A stretch of 43,888 nucleotides of DNA from NCBI GenBank assembly GCA_017517385.1, contig JAFWZG010000021.1:1-43888 (forward strand), read 5' to 3'. Each line of letters opens with the position of its first letter. The stretch's first letter is position 1. The position numbers were made by a program, and so were the translations under genes. Source of the DNA: Akkermansia sp. (lineage in GTDB: Bacteria > Verrucomicrobiota > Verrucomicrobiia > Verrucomicrobiales > Akkermansiaceae). Below the pieces are notes generated by a model. The model saw only the letters and a program-made list of their open reading frames with translations. It had not been told where the DNA came from and did no database searches. Of the stretch, positions 5,763 to 14,597 are shown piece by piece.

Positions 5763-7414
5763 TACTCGTCGGCCATGCGATCAGAGTTAAAGGCGGGGCT
5801 GATATCCTCCATGGCGTTGAATACGATGTCGTTCCAGGCGTCGCGGTTGTCGTAATAGAGAGGAAGCACGCGAGATTCCAAGATGTTGTAGAAGTGGTCG
5901 CGGTCAGAGCGGTCACGGGCTTCGGCGGAGAGGCCTTCCTTGGCTTCAGGAATCATGAAGCAGTTCTGGCCATCGCGGGCGAACTCGCGCACCCAGCCAT
6001 CATTAGTGGAGATGGTGATGGAGCCGTTCATGGCGGCGGACATACCGGATGTGCCGGAGGCCTCACGAGTCACGACGGGGTTGTTCAGCCAGATATCGGA
6101 GCCGTTCTTGAGGAGGCGGCTGAGGGCGAGCTCGTAGCCGGTGAGCACAGCGCAGCGGGGGTGCTTCTCGCTGAGCTTGTTCAGCTTGTTGAAGATATCC
6201 ACTGCGGTGAAGTCAGTGGGGTAAGGCTTGCCGGCCCAAATCATCTGCACGGGGCGGTTGGTGCGCTGCAACATGCGCTCGAACATCACCGGGTTTTCGG
6301 TGATGAGGGCCGGGCGCTTGTAGGCGGCAAATCGGCGTGCCCAAACGATGGTGAGGGTATCCTGGTCAAAGAGGTGACCGGTCTGCTCACCCACCATGCG
6401 GAAGAGGTCTTTCTTCAGGGAACGCTTGCGCTCCATGAAGGCTCGCTTATCGCGGGCTGCGAAGGCTTCTGCCAGCTCGGTATCTTGCCAGTAGGTGACA
6501 TTCTGCGCGTTGGTGACGTGAGTGATGGGGCAGATGTCGCTGTAGCCCTGCCACATCTGGCGCGAGACTTCACCGTGTAGCTCGCTCACGCCGTTGGCCA
6601 TGTGCGAGAGCCGCAGGGCTGCGAGCGTGTAGTTGAAAGTTTGCTCGTTCGGGTCGAGCTTGAGCATGCTGCGCACCTGGTCGAGCGACAGGCCGTCGAA
6701 GAAGGAGAAGTTGGCCATCAGGTTGATGTCCATCTTTTCATTGCCGGCCTCCTCAGGGGTGTGGGTGGTGAAGACGAAACGCTTGCGTACCTCCTCCACA
6801 TTGCCGCCGTTGCGGGCAAGCATGTTGAAGGCGGCACCGATGGCGTGAGCCTCGTTCATATGGTAGATTTCGGGCTCGATGCCGAGTTCTTCGAAGAGGC
6901 GGGCACCGCCCTGACCGAGCACGATATACTGCGAGATGCGGGTCATGGGGTTGCTGTCGTAGAGTCGCTGGGTGATGGAGCGGCTCACGGCGTCATTCTC
7001 GGGCAAGTCGGTGGTCAGGAAGAACATGGGCGCGGTGTCGAAAACCTCCGGCCGCAGGTAATAGGCCTTCACCCACACGGGGGCGTTGCAGATGTGGATG
7101 AGGAACTTGATGTTATGATCTTCGAGGAAAGAGTAATCTTTCTTGCGGTACTGCACGGCCATCGAGCCGTCTTCTGCGCGAATCTGGTTGTAATAGCCGT
7201 AGGACCAAAGAATGCCTACGCCCACCAAGTTCTGCCTGAGGGCTCCGGCAGAGCGCATGTGGGAGCCGGCCAGATAGCCGAGGCCGCCGGAGTAGATTTT
7301 GAAGACGTTGTCAATGGCGTACTCCATGCAGAAGTAGGCCACGGACTTGCTGTACTTGGGGTCAATCTCGTACGGGTGAGCGTACTGAGCCGGTAAAAAA
7401 GAAGAAGTGCTCAT
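5735..7414 (-). CDS. glgP: Alpha-glucan (glycogen) phosphorylase-like GT35 protein
   Basis: A member of the short GT35 alpha-glucan phosphorylase type, 559 aa from the ATG at 7412-7414. The family phosphorolyses alpha-1,4-glucans to glucose-1-phosphate using PLP. Family landmarks are present: YSGGLGYLAGSH near the N-terminus, THTPEEAGN, LHGEVSRQMW, WARRFAAYKRP and EASGTSGM near 453. However, the residue that should be the PLP lysine (GTGNMK or GTSGMK) is Ser at 459, with GMSAAMNG following. This predicts a non-standard or inactive phosphorylase, or a different glucan transferase. The glycogen branching enzyme lies 4 kb away on the other strand. It has its own promoter and terminator, so it is a single-gene unit. 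Confidence 0.85.
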   Translation of the reverse strand: MSTSSFLPAQYAHPYEIDPKYSKSVAYFCMEYAIDNVFKIYSGGLGYLAGSHMRSAGALRQNLVGVGILWSYGYYNQIRAEDGSMAVQYRKKDYSFLEDHNIKFLIHICNAPVWVKAYYLRPEVFDTAPMFFLTTDLPENDAVSRSITQRLYDSNPMTRISQYIVLGQGGARLFEELGIEPEIYHMNEAHAIGAAFNMLARNGGNVEEVRKRFVFTTHTPEEAGNEKMDINLMANFSFFDGLSLDQVRSMLKLDPNEQTFNYTLAALRLSHMANGVSELHGEVSRQMWQGYSDICPITHVTNAQNVTYWQDTELAEAFAARDKRAFMERKRSLKKDLFRMVGEQTGHLFDQDTLTIVWARRFAAYKRPALITENPVMFERMLQRTNRPVQMIWAGKPYPTDFTAVDIFNKLNKLSEKHPRCAVLTGYELALSRLLKNGSDIWLNNPVVTREASGTSGMSAAMNGSITISTNDGWVREFARDGQNCFMIPEAKEGLSAEARDRSDRDHFYNILESRVLPLYYDNRDAWNDIVFNAMEDISPAFNSDRMADEYYTKMYNVQ

Positions 7415-7484
7415 CTTTTGGTGTAAAAAGTTATCTCGTTTCGGATGGAAGGGGGCTTGCATGTGTTCAAGCGCGTTCCACAGT

Positions 7485-7518
7485 GTGTATTTATACACGA
7501 TGTTGGCGTATGAGAAAA
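7485..7518 (-). promoter_or_regulatory. Possible glgP promoter with an inverted repeat over the -10 box
   Basis: On the minus strand TATAAA (complement of 7490-7495) lies within the inverted repeat GTGTAT/ATACAC (7485-7490 and 7493-7498). A weak TTTTCT (complement of 7513-7518) sits 17 nt upstream. The repeat could be an operator. The leader would be about 70 nt. Confidence 0.35.
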
Positions 7519-7606
7519 GAAAAAAATACGCCATGAGGAAAATTACGATTTCTCTTGTGTCATGGGCTGACGGGTTCGCGACTTCCCTGCATATCACGCA
7601 CTGGCT

Positions 7607-7834
7607 TTAGGCGTGGGCGGCGAAGGATTTTCCGCTGCCGGTGGAATCCACCATATCCACGAGGGCGAATAAATCCATGTCGGCCACTTCCTCTTGTTCC
7701 ACGAGGGCTAGGAACTCTTCCAGCGCGGAGGAGATGAAGGCGGAGCGGCTGTCTGCCGAGAGTGTTTCCAAGGCTGATTCAAGGCGTGAGTGCTGCGGCT
7801 GAGAGCAGCGGAAGGTAATGGATTTCTGTTTCAT
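7607..7834 (-). CDS. Small ribbon-helix-helix-like protein
   Basis: A protein of 75 aa starting MKQKSITFRCS. The pattern is one strand (KSITFRC), a helix (PQHSRLESALETL) and a second helix (SRSAFISSALEEFLALVEQ), which resembles the ribbon-helix-helix DNA-binding fold of CopG/Arc antitoxins and repressors. The tail is acidic. I chose the ATG at 7832-7834 rather than 7841-7843 because the strand then begins at the N-terminus. It is divergent from the AP2-like gene at 7940 with about 105 nt between them, so it might regulate itself and that neighbour. No toxin partner is adjacent on its strand. Confidence 0.65.
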   Translation of the reverse strand: MKQKSITFRCSQPQHSRLESALETLSADSRSAFISSALEEFLALVEQEEVADMDLFALVDMVDSTGSGKSFAAHA

Positions 7835-7902
7835 AATGTGCATACCTTACCAGAGGCTTGGCCTTGGGAAAAGTTATTTTGTGCGTTTACGCCTAATTAA
7901 AA

Positions 7903-7930
7903 TTGACCCCTTGAAAATGAGTGGTATGAT
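7903..7930 (+). promoter_or_regulatory. Promoter of the AP2-like gene, predicted leaderless
   Basis: TTGACC (7903-7908), a 16-nt spacer and TATGAT (7925-7930). The ATG at 7940 is 9 nt past the -10 box. Confidence 0.75.
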
Positions 7931-7939
7931 GCCGATATC

Positions 7940-8230
7940 ATGAAGCCCATACGTAACATTACCCGCTTTACCTATGAGTTTACATCCTTTCAGGGATGGA
8001 GAGTAACGCTCTGCCGAAACCAGATGCACTTTACACGCTATTTTTCGGATAAGCAGTATGGCGGAGAACAAGAATCTCTTGCTGCCGCCGTGGCCACCCG
8101 GAACCGCGTGCTGGAGTGTCTCCGCAAGAACCCGGGTGACCCGGAGAGTGCCTTCGCTCAGTGCCGCGAGGAAGAACCGGTTACCCGCTATCCTCGCGGC
8201 CTGAGGCCTAGGAAGAACGTGCGCTGTTAA
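7940..8230 (+). CDS. AP2-like DNA-binding domain protein
   Basis: A 96-aa protein. The segment from about residue 17 to 62 (FQGWRVTLCR, RYFSDKQYGG, then ESLAAAVATRNRVL) has the strand-strand-strand-helix pattern of bacterial AP2/integrase-type DNA-binding domains. Those typically read GWRV.IRR...YF.D..YGG...AL.AA...RD. The basic C-terminal tail (RPRKNVRC) would suit nucleic acid binding. No catalytic domain is attached. It has a strong promoter ending at the start codon. It converges on glutamate decarboxylase with only 14 nt between stops. The family is recognised by eye. A regulatory role is inference. Confidence 0.7.
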   Translation: MKPIRNITRFTYEFTSFQGWRVTLCRNQMHFTRYFSDKQYGGEQESLAAAVATRNRVLECLRKNPGDPESAFAQCREEEPVTRYPRGLRPRKNVRC

Positions 8231-8244
8231 GCGCCGTTCCGCCA

Positions 8245-9636
8245 TCACGTGTGCTTGAAGGCCATGGCTTCTGCCTCTTGGGTATGGGTGGCAGGCGCGT
8301 GCTTCTCCAGAAAGCTCATCGCCCGTTTCACGTCCTCTATCAGGAGGCATGCCATATCCATGGTGAAGCCACGGCGCACCATCACACGCATCACTACTAC
8401 GTCCTCCACCTTCGCCGGAAGGCTGAACGCCGGCACCTGCCAGCCACGGGTGCGCAGGCGTTCGGAGAGTTCGTAGAGATTGTACCCCGGCTCATAGCCC
8501 TTCTTCATACTGAAGCACACAGCGGGGATATCCGTCTGCGGGTTTCCGGTGGCGATGAAGTGGAACTTTCCCAGCTTGTTGAACTCCTTGTGCAGGAAGC
8601 TGGCCACCTTATACGCGGCATCATGCACACGGCGGTAGCCCTCTCTGCCAAGGCGACAGAAGGTGTAATACTGCGAGATGACTTGGCCGGCGGGGCGGGA
8701 GAAGTTCAGCGCTATGGTGGGCACGCTGCCGCCTAGATAGTTCACCGCGAAGGTGAGATCTTTGGGGAGCTCGGCCTCATCTCGCCATACTACCCAGCCG
8801 CAACCTACCGGTGCCAGTCCGTACTTGTGGCCGCTGGAGCTGATGGATTTTACGCGCGGCAGGCGGAAATCGAAGGGGATATCCGGAGCGGTGAAGGGCG
8901 CGAGGAAACCGCCACTAGCGGCGTCCACATGCACGTCTACATCCGGGCCGCCATCTGCCGCGAGTTTATCAAGCGCCTTGCAGATGGTCTCCGGGAATTC
9001 GTATTGGCCGGTGTAAGTCACGCCGAAGGTGGGCACCACGCAGATGGTGTTTTCGTCCACATGCTTGAGCATTTCTTCCGGTGTCATGCAGTAGGCCTGG
9101 GGCGTCATGGGAATCTCGCGCATCTCTACATCCCAGTAGCGGCAGAATTTGTGCCAGCATATTTGCACCGGGCCGCAGACGAGATTCGGCTTATCCGTGG
9201 GCTTGCCTTCTTTCTGGCGCTTCATGCGCCAGCGCCAGAGCGCGGCCATGCCGCCCAGCATGCAGGCCTCACTGGAGCCTATGGTGGAGCAGCCTATCGG
9301 CTTATTGCTGGCCGGGCAGTTCCACAGCTCCGCAATCATGCGCACGCAGCGCTGCTCAATTTCTGCGCACTGTGGGTACTCATCCTTGTCTATCATGTTT
9401 TTGGATATGCTGATATCCATCAACCGGTGCACCCAGGCGTCGTCCCAGGTTTGGCAGAAGGTGGCGAGGTTCTGCCGCGCATTGCCATCCAGCAGTAGCT
9501 CGTCTTTTATCAGCTGAAACGCATCTTCCGGTCTCATGGAAGGCTGCGGAAACTTCTCCGTGGGCAGGGGGCGAGCCACGTCCGCCGCGCCGAACACACT
9601 CACGGTGTCGTCATCTGTAGGGGTGATTTTTTTCAT
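8245..9636 (-). CDS. gadB: Glutamate decarboxylase
   Basis: PLP-dependent cytoplasmic enzyme that turns glutamate plus a proton into GABA and CO2, used for acid resistance. Starting at the ATG 9634-9636 gives 463 aa, close to E. coli GadB (466 aa). The PLP lysine is K271 in SSSGHKYGL. The substrate-binding IGSSEA and VDAASGGF motifs are also present. The extreme C-terminus, after [18 protein letters not shown], ends in HT as in GadB (where the His plugs the active site at neutral pH). No glutamate/GABA antiporter gene is adjacent. In a gut bacterium this would make GABA, but that ecological role is inference. Confidence 0.95.
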   Translation of the reverse strand: MKKITPTDDDTVSVFGAADVARPLPTEKFPQPSMRPEDAFQLIKDELLLDGNARQNLATFCQTWDDAWVHRLMDISISKNMIDKDEYPQCAEIEQRCVRMIAELWNCPASNKPIGCSTIGSSEACMLGGMAALWRWRMKRQKEGKPTDKPNLVCGPVQICWHKFCRYWDVEMREIPMTPQAYCMTPEEMLKHVDENTICVVPTFGVTYTGQYEFPETICKALDKLAADGGPDVDVHVDAASGGFLAPFTAPDIPFDFRLPRVKSISSSGHKYGLAPVGCGWVVWRDEAELPKDLTFAVNYLGGSVPTIALNFSRPAGQVISQYYTFCRLGREGYRRVHDAAYKVASFLHKEFNKLGKFHFIATGNPQTDIPAVCFSMKKGYEPGYNLYELSERLRTRGWQVPAFSLPAKVEDVVVMRVMVRRGFTMDMACLLIEDVKRAMSFLEKHAPATHTQEAEAMAFKHT

Positions 9637-9776
9637 GGTCGCAGGGTGTGACTGAGCCTTTTGACCCAAGCGTGCAAAAACAGGCAATGAAAATCGGCAG
9701 CCTTCTGCTTTTGTTTCTCGCGTGAGGGTACCTGTTTTTACGCGAGGAGAGGCGAGGCGGTGTCAGAGAGCATGAG

Positions 9777-10892
9777 ATGAGGAAGCGAAGAACAATTTCT
9801 GTGGCGGCGGCGCTGCTGCTTGGAGCATGTGGCGAGGATGGCAGGCAGCATGCGTCCGCCGCTCAGTTGCCGGAGTATGCCGTGGAGGTAGCACGGCCAG
9901 TAGTGGGTGATGTGACGGAGTACCGCGAGTGGGTGGGGCGGCTGGAGGGGCTGGTGAGTGCGGCGGTGCTGCCGCAGGTGAGTGGCTATGTGCAGGAGCG
10001 CCTCTTTACGAATGGTGCTACGGTGCAGGCCGGTGAAGTCTTGTACCGTATCAATCCGGAGCTGTATGAGCAGGCTTTGGCTGAGGCGGAGCAGCGAGAG
10101 GCTCAGGCCCGCGCTGCTGAGACGGAGGCGGCGCAGCACCTTGCGTACAATGAGCCACTGGTGCGGGAGGGGGCTATTTCCCGCCAAACGTACACGGACG
10201 CCCGCCAGCAGTTGCTGTCCGCTCAGGCTTCTCATGCAGCGGCCAGTGCAGCCACGGCTCAGGCGCGTACAAATCTTTCCTACTGCACGCTGCGCTCACC
10301 GGTGGCGGGAATTGTGGGCTTTGCCCGGGCGGATGTGGGCTCATATGTTTCCCCCAGCGGCTCTCCGCTCGTGACGGTTAATACCCTCAATCCCATACGT
10401 GTGCTCTTTAGTATCAGTGCTCAGGATTGGCTGAGCCAGGGCGGGGCGGATGGTGCACTGCGGCCCGGGGCAAAAGTGGAGCTGGTGCTGCCGAATGGTG
10501 TGGTGTATGGTGAGCTCGCTGTCATTCAGGGCGTGGACAATGCCGTGGCGACATCCACCGGTACGCTGCAGCTGGATGCGCGCCTGCCTAACCCGGAGTC
10601 CTTATTGAGGCCGGGCATGTTTGTGCGGGTGCGCGCGGCGGTCGCCAGGCAGCAGCGGGCCATGATGGTGCCGGTGGAGGCTGTTATTAGTATACAGGGT
10701 AAGAACCTTCTGGCTGTGGCTGATGATAAGGGCGGCGCCACGCTTGTGCCGGTGAACACCGGCTTGCAGCAGAAGGGACTTGTCGCAGTGCAGGGGGCTC
10801 TCACCCCGGATTCCGCCGTGGTGGTAAAGGGCACGCAGCAGGCTATGCTTGCCGCCGCCGGGCGAGCTCGCCTCACTTGGCAGAAAAAATGA
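9777..10892 (+). CDS. RND efflux membrane-fusion (adaptor) lipoprotein
   Basis: Periplasmic adaptor of the AcrA/MexA family, which links an inner-membrane RND pump to an outer-membrane channel. The N-terminus is a lipoprotein signal with lipobox LLGAC (C18). Next come a lipoyl half (VSGYVQERLFTNGATVQAGEVLYRI), a helical hairpin of about 75 residues rich in Ala, Glu and Gln, the second lipoyl half (CTLRSPVAGIVG), then beta-barrel and membrane-proximal domains. The 371-aa length is usual. What is odd is that no pump or TolC gene follows: the next gene is rubrerythrin on the opposite strand. It is an orphan adaptor or its partners lie elsewhere. Confidence 0.92.
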   Translation: MRKRRTISVAAALLLGACGEDGRQHASAAQLPEYAVEVARPVVGDVTEYREWVGRLEGLVSAAVLPQVSGYVQERLFTNGATVQAGEVLYRINPELYEQALAEAEQREAQARAAETEAAQHLAYNEPLVREGAISRQTYTDARQQLLSAQASHAAASAATAQARTNLSYCTLRSPVAGIVGFARADVGSYVSPSGSPLVTVNTLNPIRVLFSISAQDWLSQGGADGALRPGAKVELVLPNGVVYGELAVIQGVDNAVATSTGTLQLDARLPNPESLLRPGMFVRVRAAVARQQRAMMVPVEAVISIQGKNLLAVADDKGGATLVPVNTGLQQKGLVAVQGALTPDSAVVVKGTQQAMLAAAGRARLTWQKK

Positions 10893-10915
10893 AGCCCCGG
10901 GCGACGTGTCGCCCG
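10883..10915 (-). terminator. Terminator hairpin between adaptor and rubrerythrin genes
   Basis: CGGGCGA pairs with TCGCCCG (10898-10904 and 10909-10915) around a 4-nt loop. On the minus strand a U run (complement of 10883-10888) follows after a short gap, so it best serves rubrerythrin. Confidence 0.6.
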
Positions 10916-10946
10916 AGGTTCAATGTCTGCATGGTGAATAAAATCG

Positions 10947-11492
10947 TTACTTACCGAAGTAGCGCTTCAGCAGGCCATCAAAGCCCTTGCCGTGGCGAGC
11001 CTCGTCCTTGCACATCTCGTGCACGGTATCGTGGATGGCGTCATAACCGAGCTGCTTGGCGCGCTTGGCGATGGCAAGCTTGCTGTTGCATGCGCCGAAC
11101 TCCGCGTCGGCACGCATCTGAACGTTCTTCTCGGTGCTATCCGTCAGCACTTCACCGAGAAGCTCAGCGAACTTGGCAGCGTGCTCGGCCTCCTCGAATG
11201 CATAGCGGCGGAATGCCTCAGCTACCTCGGGGTATCCCTCGCGCTCGGCCTGACGGCTCATGGCAAGGTACATGCCCACTTCGCAGCACTCACCGGTGAA
11301 ATGATCTCTCAGGCCCTTTACTACCTCTTCATCCAGCCCCTGGGCTACGCCTACGCGGTGCTCATCAGCATATACTTTCTCGGCGCCCTCCTCCAGTTCG
11401 ATGAAGGTATCCACCCCGCATACGGGGCAAACTTCAGGCATGGTGTCGCTCTCGATGACTTCGCCGCAGATGGTACACTGGTACTTTTTCAT
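10947..11492 (-). CDS. Reverse rubrerythrin
   Basis: Non-haem iron peroxidase that reduces H2O2 in anaerobes. The 181-aa protein has the rubredoxin Fe(Cys)4 centre at the N-terminus (C6, C9, C22, C25) and the diiron four-helix domain after it, the reverse of classical rubrerythrin. Diiron motifs are CEVGMYLAM, the EEAEHAAKF helix and DEARHGKGF. The start ATG at 11490-11492 is chosen because residue 1 then leads straight into the rubredoxin loop. It has a strong promoter and a leader of roughly 60 nt without a Shine-Dalgarno sequence. It indicates an anaerobic or microaerobic lifestyle. Confidence 0.93.
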   Translation of the reverse strand: MKKYQCTICGEVIESDTMPEVCPVCGVDTFIELEEGAEKVYADEHRVGVAQGLDEEVVKGLRDHFTGECCEVGMYLAMSRQAEREGYPEVAEAFRRYAFEEAEHAAKFAELLGEVLTDSTEKNVQMRADAEFGACNSKLAIAKRAKQLGYDAIHDTVHEMCKDEARHGKGFDGLLKRYFGK

Positions 11493-11559
11493 AATCGTGT
11501 ATGTAGGTTTTGTTTGTTCTGTGTGCTGTTTTGTCTGCCTGTTTGCAGGTGACGACGAA

Positions 11560-11588
11560 AATATAGCAAGCTTATGGGAATTAGTCAA
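11560..11588 (-). promoter_or_regulatory. Promoter of rubrerythrin
   Basis: Minus strand: TTGACT (complement of 11583-11588), exactly 17 nt, then TATATT (complement of 11560-11565). The leader is about 60 nt, unusually long for this window. Confidence 0.8.
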
Positions 11589-11710
11589 GCTATTTTTAGA
11601 AAGATTCTAATAAAAAGTGAAAAAAAGTGTAAAAAATGGCACAAAAAGTCCCAAAATGGGTAAAAAAGGGGGTAAAAGTGGTACAGAAAGTGGGGAGAGC
11701 GAGTAATTTC

Positions 11711-11739
11711 TTGCCAAAAATGGGAAAAAAGGGTAAAAT
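11711..11739 (+). promoter_or_regulatory. Promoter of glgB, predicted leaderless
   Basis: TTGCCA (11711-11716), 17 nt, TAAAAT (11734-11739). The ATG at 11748 is 8 nt beyond the -10 box, at the expected transcription start. Confidence 0.8.
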
Positions 11740-11747
11740 GCAAGGCG

Positions 11748-13775
11748 ATGAGAAGAGCACCCATACCCGGATTGGTACTGGCAGATGGCTGGCTGGCACC
11801 GTATGAAAGAGAAATAAAGGGCCGCATGCGCTTGTATGACGGGCGCTTGGAGAGTATATGCCGTCGCTATGGCTCTCTGCTGGAATGTGCCAATGGCTTT
11901 ACCCGGCACGGTTTTAACCGTGATGACGCCACGGGGGAATGGGTATACCGCGAGTGGGCCCCCGGTGCACGCGGGCTCTGGCTCATAGGTGATTTCAACG
12001 GCTGGGACCGTCAGGCCTCGCCCATGCAGCCCGGGCCGGATGGCGTGTGGGAGCTGCGCTTGCCGGCGAACGCACTGCAGCATGGGCAGCGCGTGAAGGT
12101 ACATGTGGTGGGTGCTGATAATGTGGGCAAGGACCGCATCCCGGCGTGGATTCGTTACACGCAGCAGGATCCTGCCACCTTTGATTACAGCGGCGTCATT
12201 TGGGCGCCGGAAGAGGAGTACCGCTGGAAGAATACCCGCTGGAACCCCTCGCTGGTGAAGGTGCCGTTTATCTATGAGGCTCACGTTGGTATGGCAGGTG
12301 AGGAGGAGTGCGTGCACAGCTACCGAGAGTTTGCGGACAATGTGCTGCCGCGCGTGGCAAAACTGGGGTACAATGTGGTGCAGCTCATGGCCATTCAGGA
12401 GCACCCGTACTACGGTTCCTTCGGCTATCACGTCTCATCCTTCTTTGCTCCCTGCAACCGCTTTGGCACTCCGGAAGATTTGAAGTACCTCATTGATACC
12501 GCGCACGGGCTCGGTATAGCGGTTCTGCTGGACGTGGTGCACTCACATGCCGTGAAGAATGTGGCTGAGGGGCTTAACAACTTTGACGGCTCCGGTGGCC
12601 AGTATTTCAATGCCGGTAAGCGTGACGCCTTCCACCCGGACTGGGATAGCTGTCTTTTCGACTACGGTCGCACGGAAGTCATCGAGTTCCTGCTTAGTAA
12701 CTTGCGCTGGTGGCTACAGGAGTTCCACTTTGACGGTTTCCGCTTTGACGGCGTGACGAGTATGTTGTACCTGCACCACGGGCACGAGCCGTTCACGGAT
12801 TTGGGCTGCTACTTCAATACGCAGGTGAATATCGATGCCGTGGTATACCTGCAGCTGGCAGCCACCCTTGTGCAGCAGGCTCGTCCGGGTGCCTTCGCCA
12901 TAGCGGAGGATATGTCCGGTATGCCAGGCCTCTGCCGCCCGGTGGATGAAGGCGGCTTCGGCTTTACACACCGCCTCGCTATGGGCCTTCCTGATTACTG
13001 GATTAAGATACTCAAAGAGAAGAAAGATGAAGAGTGGAGCGTGGGGGATATATGGTACACCCTCATCAACCGCCGCTATGGTGAGGCGAATATAGCCTAT
13101 GCTGAGAGCCATGACCAAGCGCTGGTGGGAGATAAGACCATCGCCTTCCGCCTCATGGACGCCGAGATGTACACTCACATGAGCTGCGAGTTGCCTAGCG
13201 TTATCATTGATCGCGGCATGGCACTGCATAAGATGATTCGACTTGCTACACTTGCCGCTGGTGGTGAAGGCTGGCTGAACTTCATGGGCAATGAGTTCGG
13301 GCACCCGGAGTGGATAGATTTCCCCCGCGAAGGGAATGGAAACTCGTATAAGTACTGCCGTCGCCAATGGAGTCTCGTGGATAATGAGCTGCTGCGCTAC
13401 CGCTTCCTGAATGAGTTTGACCGCGCCATGATAGAGCTGGCCCGGAATACGAACCTGCTTGATGCGGCGCCTGCTCGCCCGCTGAATCTGGATGAGAAGA
13501 ATCAGGTGATGGCGTTTGAACGTGCCGGCCTCGTGTTTGTGTTTAACTGGAACGGCTCCCGCGCCATTCCTGATTACAAGCTTCCTGCTCCCGCGCACGG
13601 AGAGTGGAAAGTTGTGCTGGATTCTGATGCTGCCATCTTTGGTGGGCTGGATCGTCAGGACCATAGCGTGAACCACTTTACAGATAAACAGCAGAACCTC
13701 TCCCTTTACCTTTTGCCGCGCACAGTCACGGTTTTGGCCCGCGCATACCGCGGGGGAATGGGGCTGTGCCGTTAA
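11748..13775 (+). CDS. glgB: 1,4-alpha-glucan branching enzyme (eukaryote-like GH13_8 type)
   Basis: Introduces alpha-1,6 branches into glycogen. The 675-aa protein has a CBM48 domain (~65-125, with GDFNGWDR), a GH13 barrel and a C-terminal beta domain. The catalytic triad is D334 (FRFDG), E387 (AEDMSG) and D456 (ESHDQ). The wording of the N-terminal helix and the barrel entry (YEAHVGMAG, AIQEHPYYGSFGYHV, GTPEDLKYLID) matches the eukaryotic/GH13_8 subfamily rather than E. coli-type GlgB. Bacteroidota and Verrucomicrobiota are known to carry this type. It sits alone on its strand between rubrerythrin and the dipeptidase gene, with no glgA or glgC in view. Confidence 0.94.
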   Translation: MRRAPIPGLVLADGWLAPYEREIKGRMRLYDGRLESICRRYGSLLECANGFTRHGFNRDDATGEWVYREWAPGARGLWLIGDFNGWDRQASPMQPGPDGVWELRLPANALQHGQRVKVHVVGADNVGKDRIPAWIRYTQQDPATFDYSGVIWAPEEEYRWKNTRWNPSLVKVPFIYEAHVGMAGEEECVHSYREFADNVLPRVAKLGYNVVQLMAIQEHPYYGSFGYHVSSFFAPCNRFGTPEDLKYLIDTAHGLGIAVLLDVVHSHAVKNVAEGLNNFDGSGGQYFNAGKRDAFHPDWDSCLFDYGRTEVIEFLLSNLRWWLQEFHFDGFRFDGVTSMLYLHHGHEPFTDLGCYFNTQVNIDAVVYLQLAATLVQQARPGAFAIAEDMSGMPGLCRPVDEGGFGFTHRLAMGLPDYWIKILKEKKDEEWSVGDIWYTLINRRYGEANIAYAESHDQALVGDKTIAFRLMDAEMYTHMSCELPSVIIDRGMALHKMIRLATLAAGGEGWLNFMGNEFGHPEWIDFPREGNGNSYKYCRRQWSLVDNELLRYRFLNEFDRAMIELARNTNLLDAAPARPLNLDEKNQVMAFERAGLVFVFNWNGSRAIPDYKLPAPAHGEWKVVLDSDAAIFGGLDRQDHSVNHFTDKQQNLSLYLLPRTVTVLARAYRGGMGLCR

Positions 13776-13805
13776 CCGCCGTCAGCAGGTGAAAACTGTT
13801 CCGGC

Positions 13806-13834
13806 TTGTCAGGGCTGGGGAAGTGTGCTATGAT
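13806..13834 (+). promoter_or_regulatory. Promoter of the dipeptidase gene, predicted leaderless
   Basis: TTGTCA (13806-13811), 17 nt, TATGAT (13829-13834). The ATG at 13842 lies 7 nt past the -10 box. A TTG in the same frame at 13806 coincides with the -35 box, so it is not the start. Confidence 0.85.
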
Positions 13835-13841
13835 ACTGCAC

Positions 13842-14570
13842 ATGAAGAATGTCTGTGCGTACATCTTTGCTGCTGCAGTAGCTCTGTTTGCAGGGTGCTC
13901 CCCTTATACACCTGCGCCGGTGCCTCCTCCCGCTCCTGTGTATACTCTGCCGGAGGGGTTCTGCTATCTGGATACCGTGGCGCCCACGGTGAGAGTGGAT
14001 TTGAAGTACAGCGGGAACGATAACTTCGTGGGGCGCCCCATAGCGGGCTATGAAGGTACTCGCGCTATTCTGCGTCAGGATACTGCTGAGGCCGTAAAAC
14101 GCGCAGCTGATATTCTGGCCCGGCAAGGGCTTGGTCTGCTCGTTTGGGACGCTTATCGCCCTTCCCGCGCCATGAGAGATTTCCGCGCTTGGTCTCGCAC
14201 GCCAGATGAGCGAATGAAAGCCCGTTTTTATCCTAATATCACCAAGCAGGGAATTTATGACGGACGGTATATAGGTGATGTGTCCGAACATAGCTGGGGG
14301 GTGGCTGTGGACCTGACGTTGGTGGACCTCCAAACAGGCAAGGAGTTGGACATGGGCGGACATCATGACTTACTGGATGTTTCTTCCGCTACACGCAGCC
14401 CGCTTATAACAGAGCAGCAGCGTGCTAATCGTCTCATCCTCAGGAATGCTATGGCTGATGCCGGTATGCGAAACTACAGCAAGGAGTGGTGGCACTACTT
14501 CCTGATAGACAGAGGTGCGGTGCATACCTATAATTTTGTGGTACGTGACGACCTCGTGCCGGCTCCGTAA
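13842..14570 (+). CDS. ddpX: D-alanyl-D-alanine dipeptidase lipoprotein (M15D, VanX/DdpX family)
   Basis: Zinc dipeptidase that hydrolyses D-Ala-D-Ala. The signal ends with lipobox LFAGC (C19), so the 242-aa protein is a lipoprotein facing the periplasm. Zinc ligands fit M15D: H150 and D157 (EHSWGVAVD), and H218 with catalytic E215 (EWWHY). The upstream motif WDAYRP is also conserved. Periplasmic location argues for recycling D-Ala-D-Ala released from peptidoglycan (the DdpX role) rather than VanX-type glycopeptide resistance, since no vanH or vanA is near. The first ~35 mature residues are a Pro-rich linker. It opens the envelope cluster. Confidence 0.93.
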   Translation: MKNVCAYIFAAAVALFAGCSPYTPAPVPPPAPVYTLPEGFCYLDTVAPTVRVDLKYSGNDNFVGRPIAGYEGTRAILRQDTAEAVKRAADILARQGLGLLVWDAYRPSRAMRDFRAWSRTPDERMKARFYPNITKQGIYDGRYIGDVSEHSWGVAVDLTLVDLQTGKELDMGGHHDLLDVSSATRSPLITEQQRANRLILRNAMADAGMRNYSKEWWHYFLIDRGAVHTYNFVVRDDLVPAP

Positions 14571-14597
14571 AAAATCGCGCGAAGACAGTTTCTAGGC

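Noticed and set aside
12714..13676. 320-aa minus-strand open frame inside glgB
   Set aside because: Antisense to conserved GH13 catalytic sequence, no promoter or family match.
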